DNA from: Elymus sibiricus
Taxonomy: Eukaryota > Streptophyta > Magnoliopsida > Poales > Poaceae
Reading direction: 5' to 3'
Assembly: GCA_039707655.1 (NCBI GenBank)
Contig: CM077674.1
Coordinates: 241,291,904 to 241,355,903 of the forward strand
Length of the DNA stretch: 64,000 nucleotides
Made by a program: the position numbers and the translations under genes. How positions within the stretch are numbered: position 1 is the stretch's first letter; the number at the start of each line of letters is the position of its first letter. Positions 23,843 through 35,519 of the stretch are shown here, one piece after another. Below the pieces are notes generated by a model, which ran no database searches, had not been told where the DNA came from, and saw only the letters and a program-made list of their open reading frames with translations.

Positions 23843-24429
23843 GTAGTCCCCGAAGCTGTGAAGGTTCGCCGGCTTCAGGCAGGGGGGCCTTTGCAGCTTA
23901 CCACCCTGAGGAGCCGGTTTGTTGATGTAGTGCCGGAGTCCGGCCGGGCGGCTTCGCCTGGCCGCTCGCTGGCACCACGGCAGCGGACACCGGGAACGCC
24001 TGCTGGGGGCCGGCTTCCGGGGACCGGGTCGCGGCACCCCGGCCTGGGCGGGAAATGGAAACGCCCGCCAGATAAGTCTTGGTTCGTACGCCGATTCGCG
24101 CTCGTCGCAGCTCGATGGGCTGCCACGTGCAGCCTCGCGGTGGGTGAGGCCTGCCAGCCCACGCACGCGACGGGACGTGACTGTGGCTCGGGCCCGCCAC
24201 GACACGCCCTCGGCCCGCGCGCGAGGGATTAACTGCGGCGACCGTTGGCGATTGCGCTTCCCCGCGTAGTTAATGTGCATGGGGAACGTGCGCGCACAGT
24301 GCGGGGGAGTGGCGCTTCGGGAAGGAGCCTTATCACCGGGAGAACCCGGCACCGGCGGTGAGTCCTTGGTCTTTATATTTTGCCGCTTCGACGTTATTCT
24401 TGCGTCTTGACACCGTGGGATGGCCGCAG
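23843..24429 (+). other. Upstream part of the element C antisense gene, with deletion of its first exon domain
   Basis: No long ORF. A splice-site-like stretch at 24340-24360 encodes ENPAPA and is followed by donor GTGAGT. Element D has GNPAPA followed by GTAAGT at the end of its Transposase_28-like exon. The roughly 290 preceding codons seen in D are missing in C, so an internal deletion appears to have removed that exon while keeping its last residues and donor. Confidence 0.55.
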
Positions 24430-25836
24430 CTATTCGCCAGCCAGCGGAATCACGACGGGCCAAACGCCCAGATTCTGCTGGCCGACCTGCCCGACTCGGA
24501 TGTGGAGGAGGCCGGCGCCGAGGTGGAGGAGGGGGCGGTCGAGGCGTGCCTGGCCGACGCCGCAGCCGGGGGATCGCGGAATGCAGGTAAGTCTCCGCCT
24601 CCAGATCTACTGCGGGACTGGCCAGATGACGACGAGGAGAGCCTGACCGACGCCCACGGTGCAGCGCCCTCGGCTGGGGAGGACGCCATCGTCGACCCCC
24701 CAAGACGGCTGCGGAAGGCGGCCGGCGCCGGGCCGGCTCGCGCGGCGGCGACCGTCAGCCGGCCGCATGGGAAGGAGGCGGTCGAGGCGGGTGCGGCCAC
24801 GAAACGCCCGGCGGCGGGGCCGGCGCGCGAGAGGGCCGTCGTGAAGAAGAAGCGCCGGCTCGCCCCGTCCGTGGGGCCGAGGCGGGAGCCCCCGACGGTC
24901 ATCGGGTAAGTATTTCTTGCCTTATTTCTGATCCCTGCTTGCTGAATTTGTGGGGGCGCGCCATCTTGTGGTGTGTCTTTTTTCTTCCTTATGCCTTCGC
25001 CGTGACGAATCTGCCGTGTACAGGTCGGCTCTTGACTTGGCGGTGGCGGCGACGGAGACCGCGGCGGGCGAGGCCGTCTGGCGGAAGACCAGGAGCAGCG
25101 CCGTCGACCCTCCACCGAGTCGGTCCGTGGAGGAAGAACTCGAGGCCCGCCAGTCCGGCCAGGATCTTGACGCGGCGACGCGTGCCGCCTGGCGGGATCA
25201 AGCTGAGGCCGAGAAGGCGATGGAGGAGGCCTCGGCCCAGGCGTGGGAGAGGGCCTCCGCGAAGCGGGCCAGGCCTACCGAGGATCCGGCCTGGCCGGAG
25301 ATGGAGAGGGGCTCGGCACCGACGGTGACGGTCATCGAGCCGCAGCCGGAGGGAGCGGGCGAGCCGGAGAGGAGGGCGGAGCCGGCCGGCGGCGGGTCGG
25401 ACGTTGATGAGGAGATCGCCGTGGACACGCCGCCCCGGGCCAACCCGGCGGAGGGAGGCGAGGACGACGGGGAGAGGCGCGAAGCGGACTCCGCGCCATC
25501 CGGCCAAGCGCAGCCGACGCCGGCCGCGGAGGCCGCGACAGGGGGCGCCGGCACCCTGGTGGTCGTGCCGCCCCAAACCGCCCCGAACCTTGAGCGGCCG
25601 GGTGGAAGTGGATCCGGCGCCGGGTCCACAGTCCAGCAGCCGTGGGCGAGCTCCGGCGAGGTCGTGGTCGGACCGCGAACCCGGGAGGATGACGTGGCGG
25701 ACGCCTTGCGCTTGCAGCTTCACGGCCGGGGCGAGCGTCTGCAGGCCTTCGTCTGGGCGGAGCAGGACCGGGCGAAGCAGCTGGAGCAGGCGATTGCGGT
25801 GAGTTTTTCCTTCTTTTCTTGTCTTGATTGCTGAAT

Positions 25837-25864
25837 CAGTGGGGGCGCGCCAGCGCACCCACTG
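25837..25864. repeat. Inverted repeat in an intron of the element C antisense gene, copy 1
   Basis: CAGTGGGGGCGC and GCGCACCCACTG flank a GCCA loop, 12-bp arms with one mismatch. It sits just after a splice donor and is followed by GGTGTAGCCCCCGAG, sequence also found after copy 2. Confidence 0.7.
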
Positions 25865-26083
25865 GGTGTAGCCCCCGAGGTTCGGCCGGGCTGCGGAAAA
25901 GCCGGGTCGAATCTTATAGCTCGTCTTTTGCGTTTTTCTAATCTTCTGTCTGTGCGCAGAACCTGTACGACCTGCGGGCCAGCGCGTTCAACCGGCTCCG
26001 GGATCGGTTCCGCGAGGCCAGAACCCAGCTCGCCACCAAGGAGGAGGAGCTGCATCGGGTCCAAGGTACGTCTTGCATGCCTT

Positions 26084-26111
26084 CAGTGGGTGCGCGCCAG
26101 CGCACCCACTG
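26084..26111. repeat. Inverted repeat in the next intron of the element C antisense gene, copy 2
   Basis: CAGTGGGTGCGC and GCGCACCCACTG are perfect 12-bp arms around GCCA. The surrounding 80 bp resemble those of copy 1, so two successive introns share a duplicated hairpin segment. Confidence 0.7.
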
Positions 26112-27329
26112 GGTGTAGCCCCCGAGATTCGGGCCGGACTGCGGAGCAGCCGGGTCGAATCTTAGAGCCTTAACTTTTTCTTCTAATCCTTGCCTCCGGC
26201 ATCAGACCGGGAATCTCGTCGCGCAGCTGACGCGGCCGAGGTGTCAGGCCTTCGAGGCCGGCTTGCCGAAGCCGGCCAGCAGCGCGACCACGCCGTCGGC
26301 GACCGCGACCGGCTATAGGCCGAGGTGGACCGGCTGGTGGCCGAGAAGGCCAGGGCGGAGGATGCCCACCAGGTAGAGCTGGGCCGGTTGGCGGAGGAGC
26401 ACCGCAAGGCGGCCGAGGAGCTGGCGGACGCCGGCAGGAAAATCGCCCAGCTTCAGAAAGATCTCGAAGCCCAGGGTCGCGCGTCGGCGATCCGGGAGAA
26501 CGGGATGCTGGGCGAGGCGCAGCACCTTGACGAGACCTTCGCCCGTAAGTACCGTTTCTTCCTTTGGGCCGGCTGGCGTAGCCGGCAAGTAGCTTTCTTT
26601 GACTGACTTGTTTCTTTTCCTTTGCCAGGAGTCTTCCCGGAGACACAGGAGGCGGCCGATGCGGCCGTGGACGCCCACCGGGCCGAGCAGCGCGAGCTGG
26701 GGGCGGAGATCGATGCTTACGCCGCCTGGTCCTTCACAGAGCTCGTTCTTGCCAGCGAGGCCCGTCTTCGGGCCGTGGAGGGGCAGATGCACCGCCTGTA
26801 CGAGGCCGGCTTGGGCATGGAGAGCGGCCTCTGGCCAAGCGTAGTGGTGCCGAACAGCGTCACCCGGCTGGCGCGGTGGCTGGAGGCCGGGGTGGAGCGA
26901 CTCGGCGCGTGGAGGGCCTCCGCGGCCCGGGCCGGCGCGGAGACGGCGCTGCGCTTCGTCGTGTCGTGGTATCCGGGCGTGGACCTCGACCGTCTGGCGG
27001 CGTAGCGGGCCGGCGCGGAGGAGGACTTGGCGGCGCGGGCGCAGCGGATCGCCGGGCGGGCCAGTTACTTGGCAATGTTCGCCCCGCACGACGAGTTCGT
27101 CGTCGAGCGGACGGAAGACGGCGAGGAGCTCCCTGCCGATACGCTCGGCCTGCTGCTCGACGACCCGGACGGCAGCTCGGCCGAGACGGGCGCCTACGCC
27201 GATGACGAGGCCGACGCGGACGACGACGCCACGACCGAGAGGACGGCGGAGAGCGCTGGACCCACCCCGGCGGCTGCGTCCACCTCGGCTGAGCCGACGC
27301 CGGCCGGAGACGACGTGGGTGCCGCTTAG

Positions 27330-28093
27330 GGTCGCCTTCCCTTTTTATCTTTCCTATGCTCAAACTTTTGTTAGGTAGCAGGTCCACCCACTGGGGGTGT
27401 AGTTCTATGTAATGAACTCGTGGCCGAAGGCCCATGCTGTATATAAATTTTGCATGCGATTTTACTTTATGCTGTTCGGCCTTGGGCCTTTTCCTGTTTG
27501 TCGTTTCTCTGGGCTTCCTTCCCGCAAGCCGGACAGCCGGGTTGCGATCTGTGGCTAGGACAGGAACTCGGCTTTGAGAGCGAACGCACAATACTTAGGC
27601 TTTTTCGGACGTTGAGCGCGAGTGAAACACCCACTGGGCCGGCTGGCGGCAGGCGGCGAGGCCGCCTGGCGCGCAGCCGGTCGTGCGGCGAACAAGCGAG
27701 AGAGAATGGGTTAAGCCGGGTTGACCGTGCCGGGCTGTCTCCCTTAGTTGTTCTTGCGTAACGATGCTTCCGGCCTTTGGCTCTTGCCGGCCGGACAGCC
27801 GGGAGCCGGCTGTGGCTGGCGAAGAGAGGGCTTTGGCGGCTCGTACGCTTTGAGATGGACTAAGGAAAAAAGCGGGGCGTGGTCTAGCCGGCTAGCCCCC
27901 GAGCCCCCGAGCCGGCTACGCCGACTTGGTGGGGGAATTAGAAAAACGTGGCTGTGTGTAGACACAGAATAAAGCGGAAAAGGGAGCCCCCGAGCCCCCG
28001 AGCCGGCTGCGCCGACTCGGCGGGAGAAATAAAAATGGGGGAGCTGCCTGCTTTCATTAAGTCCAAAAGATGGTGATACATACATACATGGGT
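27330..28093. other. Non-coding spacer between the element C antisense gene and pol
   Basis: No supported gene. It holds the likely 3' end of the antisense transcript and two copies of a GC-rich segment starting AGCCCCCGAGCCCCCGAG, at about 27894 and 27988. Confidence 0.5.
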
Positions 28094-31000
28094 TTAACTG
28101 TAAAACGGACGGAGGAGCTCCGCGTTCCAGGGCCGGCTGGACTCCTCGCCGGCTGCATCTCGCTTGCGCTTGTTTGGCCTCTGCGCGTCGACGAGGTAGT
28201 ACGCGTTCCGGTTGCAGAGAGCCTTGCTGATGATGAAGGGGCCCTCCCAGGGGGAGGCCAGCTTGTGCTGGCCGGCTGTTCCCTGGACGAGCCGGAGTAC
28301 GAGGTCGCCTTCGCGGAACGCGAGGGGTTTGATCTTCTTGCTGTGGTAGTGGCGCAGGCCTTGTTGGTAGATGGCGGACCGGCTGAGGGCCAGGAGGCGC
28401 GCCTCCTCGAGCAGATCGACGCCGTCTTCGCGTGCTTCTCTTGCTTCGGCTTCGGTGTATATCGCCACCCGGGGTGAGTCGAACTCGACGTCGATTGGAA
28501 TGATTGCTTCGGCTCCGTAGACGAGGAAGAACGGGGTGAACCCGGTGGAGCGGTTCGGCGTCGTCTGGAGGCTCCACAGGACGGTCGACAGCTCGTCGAG
28601 CCAGCTGCCGGGTGAGCGCACGAGCGGCTCGACGAGTCACGGTTTGATGCCGGCCAGGATGAGGCCGTTTGCCCGCTCGACCTGGCCGTTCGACTGGGGA
28701 TGTGCAACGGAGGCCAAGTCGAGCCGGATGCCGGATGTAGAGCAGTAGTGGGCCAGCGCGCCCTTGGCGAAGTTGGTGCTGTTGTCGGTGATGATGCTGT
28801 GCGGCACGCCGTAGCGAACCGCGATATCCTTGATAAACTGGACGGCCGTGGGCCCGTCGAGCTTCTTGATCAGCCTGGCCTCGATCCACTTGGTGAATTT
28901 GTCGATGGCGACGAGGAGATGCGTCATGCCGCCTCGGGCGGTCTTGAAGGGCCCCACCATGTCAAGTCCCCAGACGGCAAAGGGCCATGTGATCGGGATG
29001 GTTTGGAGGGCCGAAGCCGGCTGGCGGCTGCGCTTGCTGAAGCGTTGGCAGCCCTCGCACTTGAGGACCAGTTCCTCGGCGTCTTGCAAGGCCGTGGGCC
29101 AGTAGAAACCGTGGCGGAATGCTTTGGCCACCAGGGATCTCGAGGCGGTGTGGTGCCCGCACTCGCCCTGGTGGATGTCAAGGAGGATCTCGATCCCTTT
29201 GCGCTGCTCGACGCAGCGCTGGAACACGCCCGTCGCGCTTCGTTTGACGAGCTCGTGGTTGATGATGCTGTAGGCGGACGCGCGCCGCTGCACTTGCCGG
29301 GCTTTAGTTTCACCGATGGGAAGTTCGCCGTCTTCCAAGAAGGCAAGGATGGGCTGAGCCCAGGATGGCGCCGTCACCACCGTGAGGACGGCCGCCGGGA
29401 TGGGACCCGGGACGGCAGCCCCCGAGCCAGAGCCGGCAGTCCCCGGGCTGGCGTCGGCAGCCCCCGAGCCGGAGCCGGCAGTCCCCGGGCTGGAGCCGGC
29501 AGCCCCCGAGCCGGAGATGGCAGTCCCCGAGCTGGAGACGGCAGTCCCCGGGCTGGAGCTGGCAGTCCCCGAGCTGGGGCCGGGAACCCCAGGGACGGGT
29601 GGCGGCGCGCCGGGGTCGTCTGGGACGAAGACGGACTCCGAGTTGGGAGACGGCTTGATGGACGGCTTCCGCAGGTGCTCGAGGGAGACGCCAGACGGGA
29701 TGGCTTGCCGGGTGGAGCCTACTTTGGCCAGGGCGTCGGCCGCTTCGTTGTCGGCGCGTGGGACGTGGAGGAACTCACAACCATCGAACCCGCCGGAGAG
29801 TTGCTGGACCAGGAAGCGGTAGCTGGCCATGTTGGCGTCTTTGGCGTCCCAGTCGCCGGAAACTTGCTGCACCACCAGGTCCGAGTCGCCGTAGCAGAGG
29901 ATGCGCCGGATGCCGATCTCCCTGGCCAGCCGGAGGCCGTGCACGAGAGCTTCGTACTCGGCGACGTTGTTGGAGGCAGCGAAATGGATCTGGAGCACGT
30001 ACCGCAGCCAGTCGTTCTTGGGGGAGGACAACACGATGCCGGCTCCCAAGCCGTTGCGCATCTTGGAGCCGTCAAAGTGCATGCGCCAGTGAGTCGACTC
30101 CGGCGCCGGCGGTAGGTATTGCGTCTCGGTCCAGTCGACGAGGAAGTCGGCCAGCGCCTGGGACTTGATGGTGGTGCGCGGCTCGTAGAGGATCGTGTGG
30201 CCGTCTAGCTCGATGGCCGACTTGGCCACCTGGCCAGAGGCATCCCGGCAGCCCATGATCTCGCCGATGGGGGCCGTGCTCACCACGGTAATGGCGTGCT
30301 CTTGGAAGTATTGCCTCAGCTTCTTGGCGGCGAAGTACACGCCGTAGCACATTTTCTGGTAGTGGGGGTAGTTCTGCTTGGAGGCGGAGAGCACCTTGCT
30401 CAGGTAGTACACCGGGCGCTGGACCGGCTGCACCTTGCCCTCCTCAGGGCGCTTGACGACAAGCACCATGCTGACCGCGCGAGAGGTGGCGGCGATGTAT
30501 AGCAGGAGCGGCTCTTTCTCAGCCGGCGCGGCCAAGACGGGCGCGGTTGACAGCATGCGCTTGAGGTCGCGGAAGGCTTCGTCCGCCTGGTCGCTCCACT
30601 CGAACGCCGTCGTCTTCTTCATTAGCTGATACAGGGGTAGGGCCCTCTCTCCCAGCCGGCTGACGAACCGGTTGAGAGAGGCCAAACAGCCGGTGAACTT
30701 CTGGACGTCGCGCAGCCGGGTCGGCTTGCGCATGCGCTCGATTGCCTTGATCTTCTCCGGGTTGGCCTCGATGCGGCGCGCCGAGACAAGGAAACCGAGT
30801 AGCTGGCCGGCCGGCACGCCGAAGACGCATTTCTCCGGGTTGAGCTTGATCCGGAACCGGCGCAGGTTGGCGAAGGTTTCTTTGAGGTCGGCCAGGAGCG
30901 TGAGGTGCTGCTTGGTCTTCACCACGATATCGTCGACGTAGACGTGCGCGTTTCTGCCGAGCTGGGGCAGCAGGCACTTCTGCATGCAGCGCTGGAAGGT

Positions 31001-32310
31001 GGCGCCGGCATTCTTCAAGCCGAACGACATGGTGATGTAGCAATACGCCCCAAAGGGCGTGATGAAGGACGTCTTCAGGGCGTCGGCCGGGTCCAGCTTG
31101 ATCTGGTGGTAGCCGGAGTAGGCGTCCAGGAAGGACAGGAGCTCGCAGCCGGCGGTGGAGTCGATGACCTGGTCGATCCGGGGCAGAGCGAATGGGTCTT
31201 TGGGGCATGCCTTGTTCAGGCTGGTGTAGTCGATGCACATGCGCCAAGTGCCGTTTTTCTTAAGGACGAGGACTGGATTGGCCAGCCACTCGGGGTGGAA
31301 TACTTCCATGATGAACCCGGCTTTGAGCAGCCGGGCGATCTCTTCGCCAATGGTTCTTCGCTTCTCCTCGGAGAAACGGCGTAGCGGCTGCCGGACCGGC
31401 TTGGCGTCCTTCCGGACGTGAAGTTTGTGCTCGGCGAATTCCCTCGGGACACCCGGCATGTCTTTGGGAGACCATGCAAAGATATCCTGATTCTCACGGA
31501 GGAAATTGACGAGCTCGCCTTCCTATTTGCTGTCGAGGCCGGTGCCCATGACGACGTACTTGCTGGAGCTGGGGTCGGCCGGGTTGAGCGGGACTTTCTT
31601 CGTGTCCTTGGCCGGCTTGAAGGAGGCTTCGTCGGCCGGTTTAGGCGGAGCCGGCACGGCCGACTGCGCGTTAGCCAGCGCCACGATCCTGTCGAGCTGG
31701 CGCCTCTCCTCGGCGATGACCAGTGACTCGGCCAGCTGGGAGCCGGCTTTGGCGCACTCGAGGGACTTCTTGTAGTCGCCGACGATGGTGATGAGGCCCT
31801 TGGGACCCGGCATCTTCAGCTTCAGGTAGGCATAGTGGGGGACCGCCATAAACTTGGCCATCGCAGGCCGGCCCAGCAGCGCGTGGTAGGGGCTGGCCAG
31901 GTCGACCACCTCGAACCAGATCGGCTCGCGGCGGAAATGGCTGCTGGAGCCGAACAAGACGTCGAGCCGGATCTGGCCGATCGGGGAGCAGGAGAGTCCC
32001 GGCACAATGCCGTGGAACACCGTCCGGGTCGGCTCCAGCTGTCGCGCCTCGATGCCGAGCTTGGTCATCGTGTCGTGGTACAGGATGTTGATGCTGCTGC
32101 CGCCGTCGATCAGCACCCGCGAAAAGCGGCAGGTGCACTTCTCGGAGACGAGGGTGGGGTCGAGCACGTGGGCGTAGCCACCCGGCGTAGGCATGACGGC
32201 CGGGTGATCCTCCCGGGTCCAGCTCACCGGTCGGTCGGACCAGTGCATGTACTGGGGAACCGAAGGGAGGACGGCGTTCACCTCGGCCGCGTGCTTGCGT
32301 TTGGCGTGCT
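28094..32310 (-). pseudogene. pol: Element C protease, reverse transcriptase, RNase H, integrase (nearly intact)
   Basis: Right to left: protease with VLIDGGSSINILYHDTM (active-site DGGS); TAG at 31523-31525; reverse transcriptase from DMPGVPREFAEHKL with AYSGYHQIKL, MSFGLKNAGATFQRC and VYVDDIVVK; a second conserved block with CVFGVPAGQLLGFLVS; RNase H with MHFDGSKM, NNVAEYEALVHG and CYGDSDLVVQQV; a Ser/Gly/Ala/Pro linker encoded by a minisatellite; integrase with the HHCC region (HQGECGHHTASR and CEGCQRFSK), D in GLDMVGPF, D in ITDNSTNF and E in NGQVERAN. TGA at 28637-28639 breaks the integrase after AGIKP, probably a CGA arginine codon. The protease frame differs from gag by one frameshift near 32305. 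All catalytic residues I can identify are present. Confidence 0.9.
29397..29590 (-). repeat. In-frame 21-bp minisatellite in element C pol
   Basis: About eight 21-bp units related to AGTCCCCGGGCTGGAGCCGGC lie between the RNase H and integrase domains. They encode seven-residue repeats such as GTAGSGS and GTASSSP. The frame stays open throughout, so the repeat is a flexible linker in the polyprotein. No similar array occurs at this place in A or D. Confidence 0.85.
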
Positions 32311-34555
32311 TGTATGGTGAAGACGACGTAGGATGCGTCCGGGCGCGGGAAAGGGTTGTCGGCGAGGGCGCCGGGTGGCGGCGAAGGCGGCGGGAGCGGC
32401 GGCTGCTGCGGGCCGGCTCCAGGCGGCGGGGGTGGAAGGTTGCCCTTCAATAGGCGCTGCGTGAAGCTGCACTGCCGGAGCGTGCGCGTCGATCGCTTCG
32501 CGCCGCCGTGGTTTTTGCAGGGGGCGTCGAGCAACTGCTCGAAGGTCAGCTTGGGCTGCCAGACGGCTTTGCCAGTGCGCGGGCGCTGGCTGGCGCCTTG
32601 CTCGGCCGGCTGCTCCCTCTCCACGGCGGCGACTTGCCGGTTGTCGTAGCGAGGCGCCGGCTGGTCGTTCCGGCGCTTGCCGTTGTGGTTGCCGTCTTGC
32701 CGGCGCTGGCTGTTGTCGCCAGCCGGCTTGGCGGGAGCCGGCTGGGCTGGGAGAAGCTTGCCGCCCGCGTCGATCGTGATCTTCACATTCATCGCGGAGT
32801 CGGCCGTCGCGTACTTGTCCGCCACAGTCATGAGCTCCGCCAGGGTCTCCAGCTCGTCGCACACCAGCCGGTGCTTGACTAGAGTGCCGTCTAGGCATCC
32901 ATCGATGAAATATTGGATGGCCTGGACCTCGTGGACCCCTTCGCAGGAGTTGCGAAGCTCCGTCCACCGTGTGAGGAAGTCGCGCAGGGGCTCGCCCGGC
33001 TCCTGGACGCACATGGAGAGCTGGCGAGGCTTGCCGGGTCGCTTGTAGGTGCTGGTGAAGTTGCGAACGAACGCGTCTTCGAAATCCAGCCAGGAGTTTA
33101 CACTGCCGGCTCGGAGGCTGTTAAGCCACGTCCGGGCCGAACCGAGCAGCATGTGGGGGACGTAACGGACAGCCACACGCCGGTTGCCGCCGGCTATGCC
33201 GACAGCTGTGGTGTAGTCGGTTAGCCAGTCCTCCGGCTTGGTGGCGCCGGTGTATTTTGGCGAGTCGCGGGGCAGCGAGAAGCCTTTGGGGAAGGGCTCT
33301 TCGCGAATGCGGGGGCCGAAGCACGCCGGGCCGACAGAGCTTTCCTCCTCCAGGGCTGTGGAGCGCGCCAGCCGGTCGATGCGGTGACGGGCGTCGCTTT
33401 CGTCGTAGGGCTCGCGGGGGCCGAGTCGGTCAGCCACGGAAACGCGGAGGCCGATTCGGTCGGACACGAGACCGCGGGGAGCAGGAGCTTCCGGGGCCGG
33501 CTCGGGCCGCCGTGCCGGCCGCACGGGGGGCTCCGGCTGCTGAACCCGGCGGTCGCCGGCCGTCTCGCCAGCGTTGCCGCCTCCAGCGGTGGTGGCGCGG
33601 TTGTGCCGGCTCCGGCCGGACCGGTGCTGACCAGGGCGGCTCGCGCTAGTGGCGTGCGAAGACGTCTGCCGCCCATCCCGGAGAGCCCTCTCCGGGTTCT
33701 CGGTTCTTCTTGAGGCGGAGCCGGACGACTGGGCCGGGTCGAAGCGTTGCTGCTGCTCGTTCGCCGCGATGATGAGGTCGCGGATGCGCTGCTGCTGCTG
33801 CAGCAGCTCCTCGCCCTCCAGGACCTCGAGATCAGCAATCGCGGCCTGCGCCGCACGCATGTTCTTGACGGGGGTGTCGTAGACGGGTCTGCCTGCTCCT
33901 AGCGCGCGGCCGAGTGCGCCCCCACGGATCCGCACCTCCACGACCTGGCTGGGCTCGGCGGCGGGCGGAGTGAGGCCATGCGCGCTGTCGAATTCTCGCT
34001 AGGCGGACTCCAGCCGGCGCCGGGTCGCCGCAAGCTCCGTGGCCTCGAGCAGCAGATGCTGGCGCCCTCGTTGAGCTGGGCCGCTGCAATAGCCGTGTCG
34101 GCGTCAGGCGTGATGGGGGCTTGCAGGCTCCGGATCGTATCGTGGAGCGGGTCAGTCCAGCGAGGCGGGGCCGCAGCCAAGGCGGCGGCCGCGGCAGCCT
34201 TCTCCTTGGCGCGTGGGGAGCCGGAACTGGTGCCGATGGTTAGCACCTCCGCGCGGACGCAGAGAGCGGCGACGTCGTCGGGGACGGTGCAGCTAGCGGG
34301 GACAGGCGAGTCGGTGCAGTTGCACACTTCGCTGGGAAACACGTCGGGGACGAGCGCGACGAAGACGCGCAGCGCGCCGAAGGGGACGATGAAGCAGCCT
34401 GCGGGGCAGGCGACGTCCGTGCCCAGAGCAGCGCTGCAGCCGGCCGGTTTGGACGTGCGAGGCGCACGGACCAAACCGTGCACGATGCGCTCGCCGGAGC
34501 TGGTGAAGGGCCTCGTCCGGAACTTGACTCCGGCCGGCGCCGCGAGCAGCCCCAC
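32311..34555 (-). pseudogene. gag: Element C gag with N-terminal extension (decayed)
   Basis: The gag core has TGATKPEDWLTDYTTAV, MLLGSARTWLNSLRAGSVNS and WLDFEDAFVRNFTSTYKRPG, matching the retrotransposon gag family. Downstream is Gln/Arg/Pro-rich sequence without a clear CCHC finger (APCKNHGGAKRSTR). The first third (34555 to about 34050) is an N-terminal extension containing FIVPFGALRVFVALVPDV; element D has the related APFGKIHVFIGVIGG. A frameshift near 34050 and TAG at 33999-34001 break the link between extension and core, and no ATG is evident right after the primer-binding site, so the start is unresolved. An ATG at 33941 could begin a shorter gag. Confidence 0.75.
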
Positions 34556-34568
34556 GGTGGACGCCTAC

Positions 34569-35514
34569 TATCGTGGTGTTCTCGCAGGGGGTGCGTGATT
34601 CACGGCAGATGCCATGAGATGGCTTGAGGTGAGGGCGCGAGAGGACGCCGGTGGGTTCCGGAAGCGAGGTTGGTACGCGCAAGTGCGAGACACGAGACGT
34701 ACCCAGGTTCGGGGCCCTCTGGAGAGGTAACACCCCTAATCCTACCGTGTGAGCTGATATGCGCAAAGGTTACAGAGTAGCTCCTGGAGCTGTTTGGGCG
34801 GCGGAGGGAGAAGGGGCTAGACCACCGTTCTGCCTCTCCGGCGGGAGTGTGTGTATTCTGTGGAGCGAACTAGAATGTGTACTGATCTGACCGTGCGATC
34901 GAATGGCTGACCTAAAATCCAACTGAACCCAACCCCTCTACATGGAGGCCTCCCTGGGGGTCTTATAGGCCGACCGCCAGGGTTACAATGGTAACGTTAC
35001 AGAGGCGCGGGCCCCTGATGTCATTGACCGGGATCCGGTGGCCGGGTCGCCGGGTCGCCAGGATGCCGGGTCGCCGGGCTGCCGGGTCGCCGGGTGCGCC
35101 GCACCTGCCTAGCGCGGGTCACTGTGGCGGGTCTTGTCTCTTGTCAGTCTGGGTACGAGGCACTATGGCGCGTCTTGTCCGTCGTCAGAGGGAGGTCGGC
35201 GCCGCCGTTTCTACAGGACCGCGCCTCCCTGACACCGCCCCCCTCGGGCGGGGGCGCAAGGAAAGCTGCAGCCTCGCCTGTTCTGTCAGCGTAAAGGGAG
35301 GAACGCTGTAGCAACACTTGCTTCGTCGCTAAGGCTTCGTGGCCTCACGGCCGGCCGGCATGGGCCAGCCGGCCAGGCCGGGTTGCCGTGCCGAGCCGGC
35401 TCGCGCTGGGGAGCCGGCGTGCTTGGCAAGACGGCCTGAGGGACTTGTCTTGCTCCGATGTTTTCCGAAAGGGATCCGGACTCCGTTGCCTACCCGGGGG
35501 TCATCCCCCCGACA
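34569..35514 (-). repeat. Element C 5' LTR (946 bp)
   Basis: Near-identical to 22913-23842 apart from about 21 substitutions and a 16-bp duplication near 35070-35095. On the minus strand it is followed by GTAGGCGTCCACCGTGGGG, a diverged version of the primer-binding site of element D (GTTGGCGCCCACCGTGGGG). Right side flanked by AATTT (35515-35519). Confidence 0.88.
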
Positions 35515-35519
35515 AATTT

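Larger units (their letters stand above)
24430..27329 (+). pseudogene. Element C antisense gene, downstream exons
   Basis: Inferred exons: 24430-24905, 25024-25798, 25960-26065, 26206-26544 and 26629-27329, each with GT donor and AG acceptor (GGTAAGT, GGTGAGT, GGTACGT, CGTAAGT). The product is Ala/Glu/Arg-rich and acidic. The middle part looks like a coiled coil (AEEHRKAAEELADAGRKIAQ). The last exon contains a region equivalent in position to the final exon in element D (MHRLYEAGLGMESGLWPSVV; PHDEFVVERTEDGEEL). In-frame TAG stops at 26316-26318 and 27003-27005 both fall where a glutamine would suit. The gene is convergent with pol and ends 764 bp from it. Function is unknown; antisense ORFs of this kind are known in Tat-lineage elements. 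Confidence 0.6.
22913..35514 (-). mobile_element. Element C: Tat-like Ty3/Gypsy retrotransposon nested in element B
   Basis: LTRs at 22913-23842 (930 bp) and 34569-35514 (946 bp) are flanked by AATTT (22908-22912 and 35515-35519). Minus-strand gag, protease, reverse transcriptase, RNase H and integrase are followed by a spliced antisense gene on the plus strand (24430-27329). The LTRs differ by about 21 substitutions by hand count plus one 16-bp duplication of a GCCGGGT-type repeat in the right copy. That is about 2.3 percent, roughly 0.9 million years if the usual grass LTR rate of 1.3e-8 per site per year applies. It is the youngest and best preserved LTR element here, with only one TAG and one TGA in protease-integrase. 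Confidence 0.92.

Noticed and set aside
24450..25115. Long minus-strand ORFs opposite the element C antisense gene
   Set aside because: They are rich in Arg, Pro and Ala, have no domain, and mirror the plus-strand exons in GC-rich DNA.
31671..32310. Extension of the element C gag ORF across the protease
   Set aside because: The frame stays open by GC bias, but the protease motif DGGSS lies in the other frame, so the extension is a shadow.
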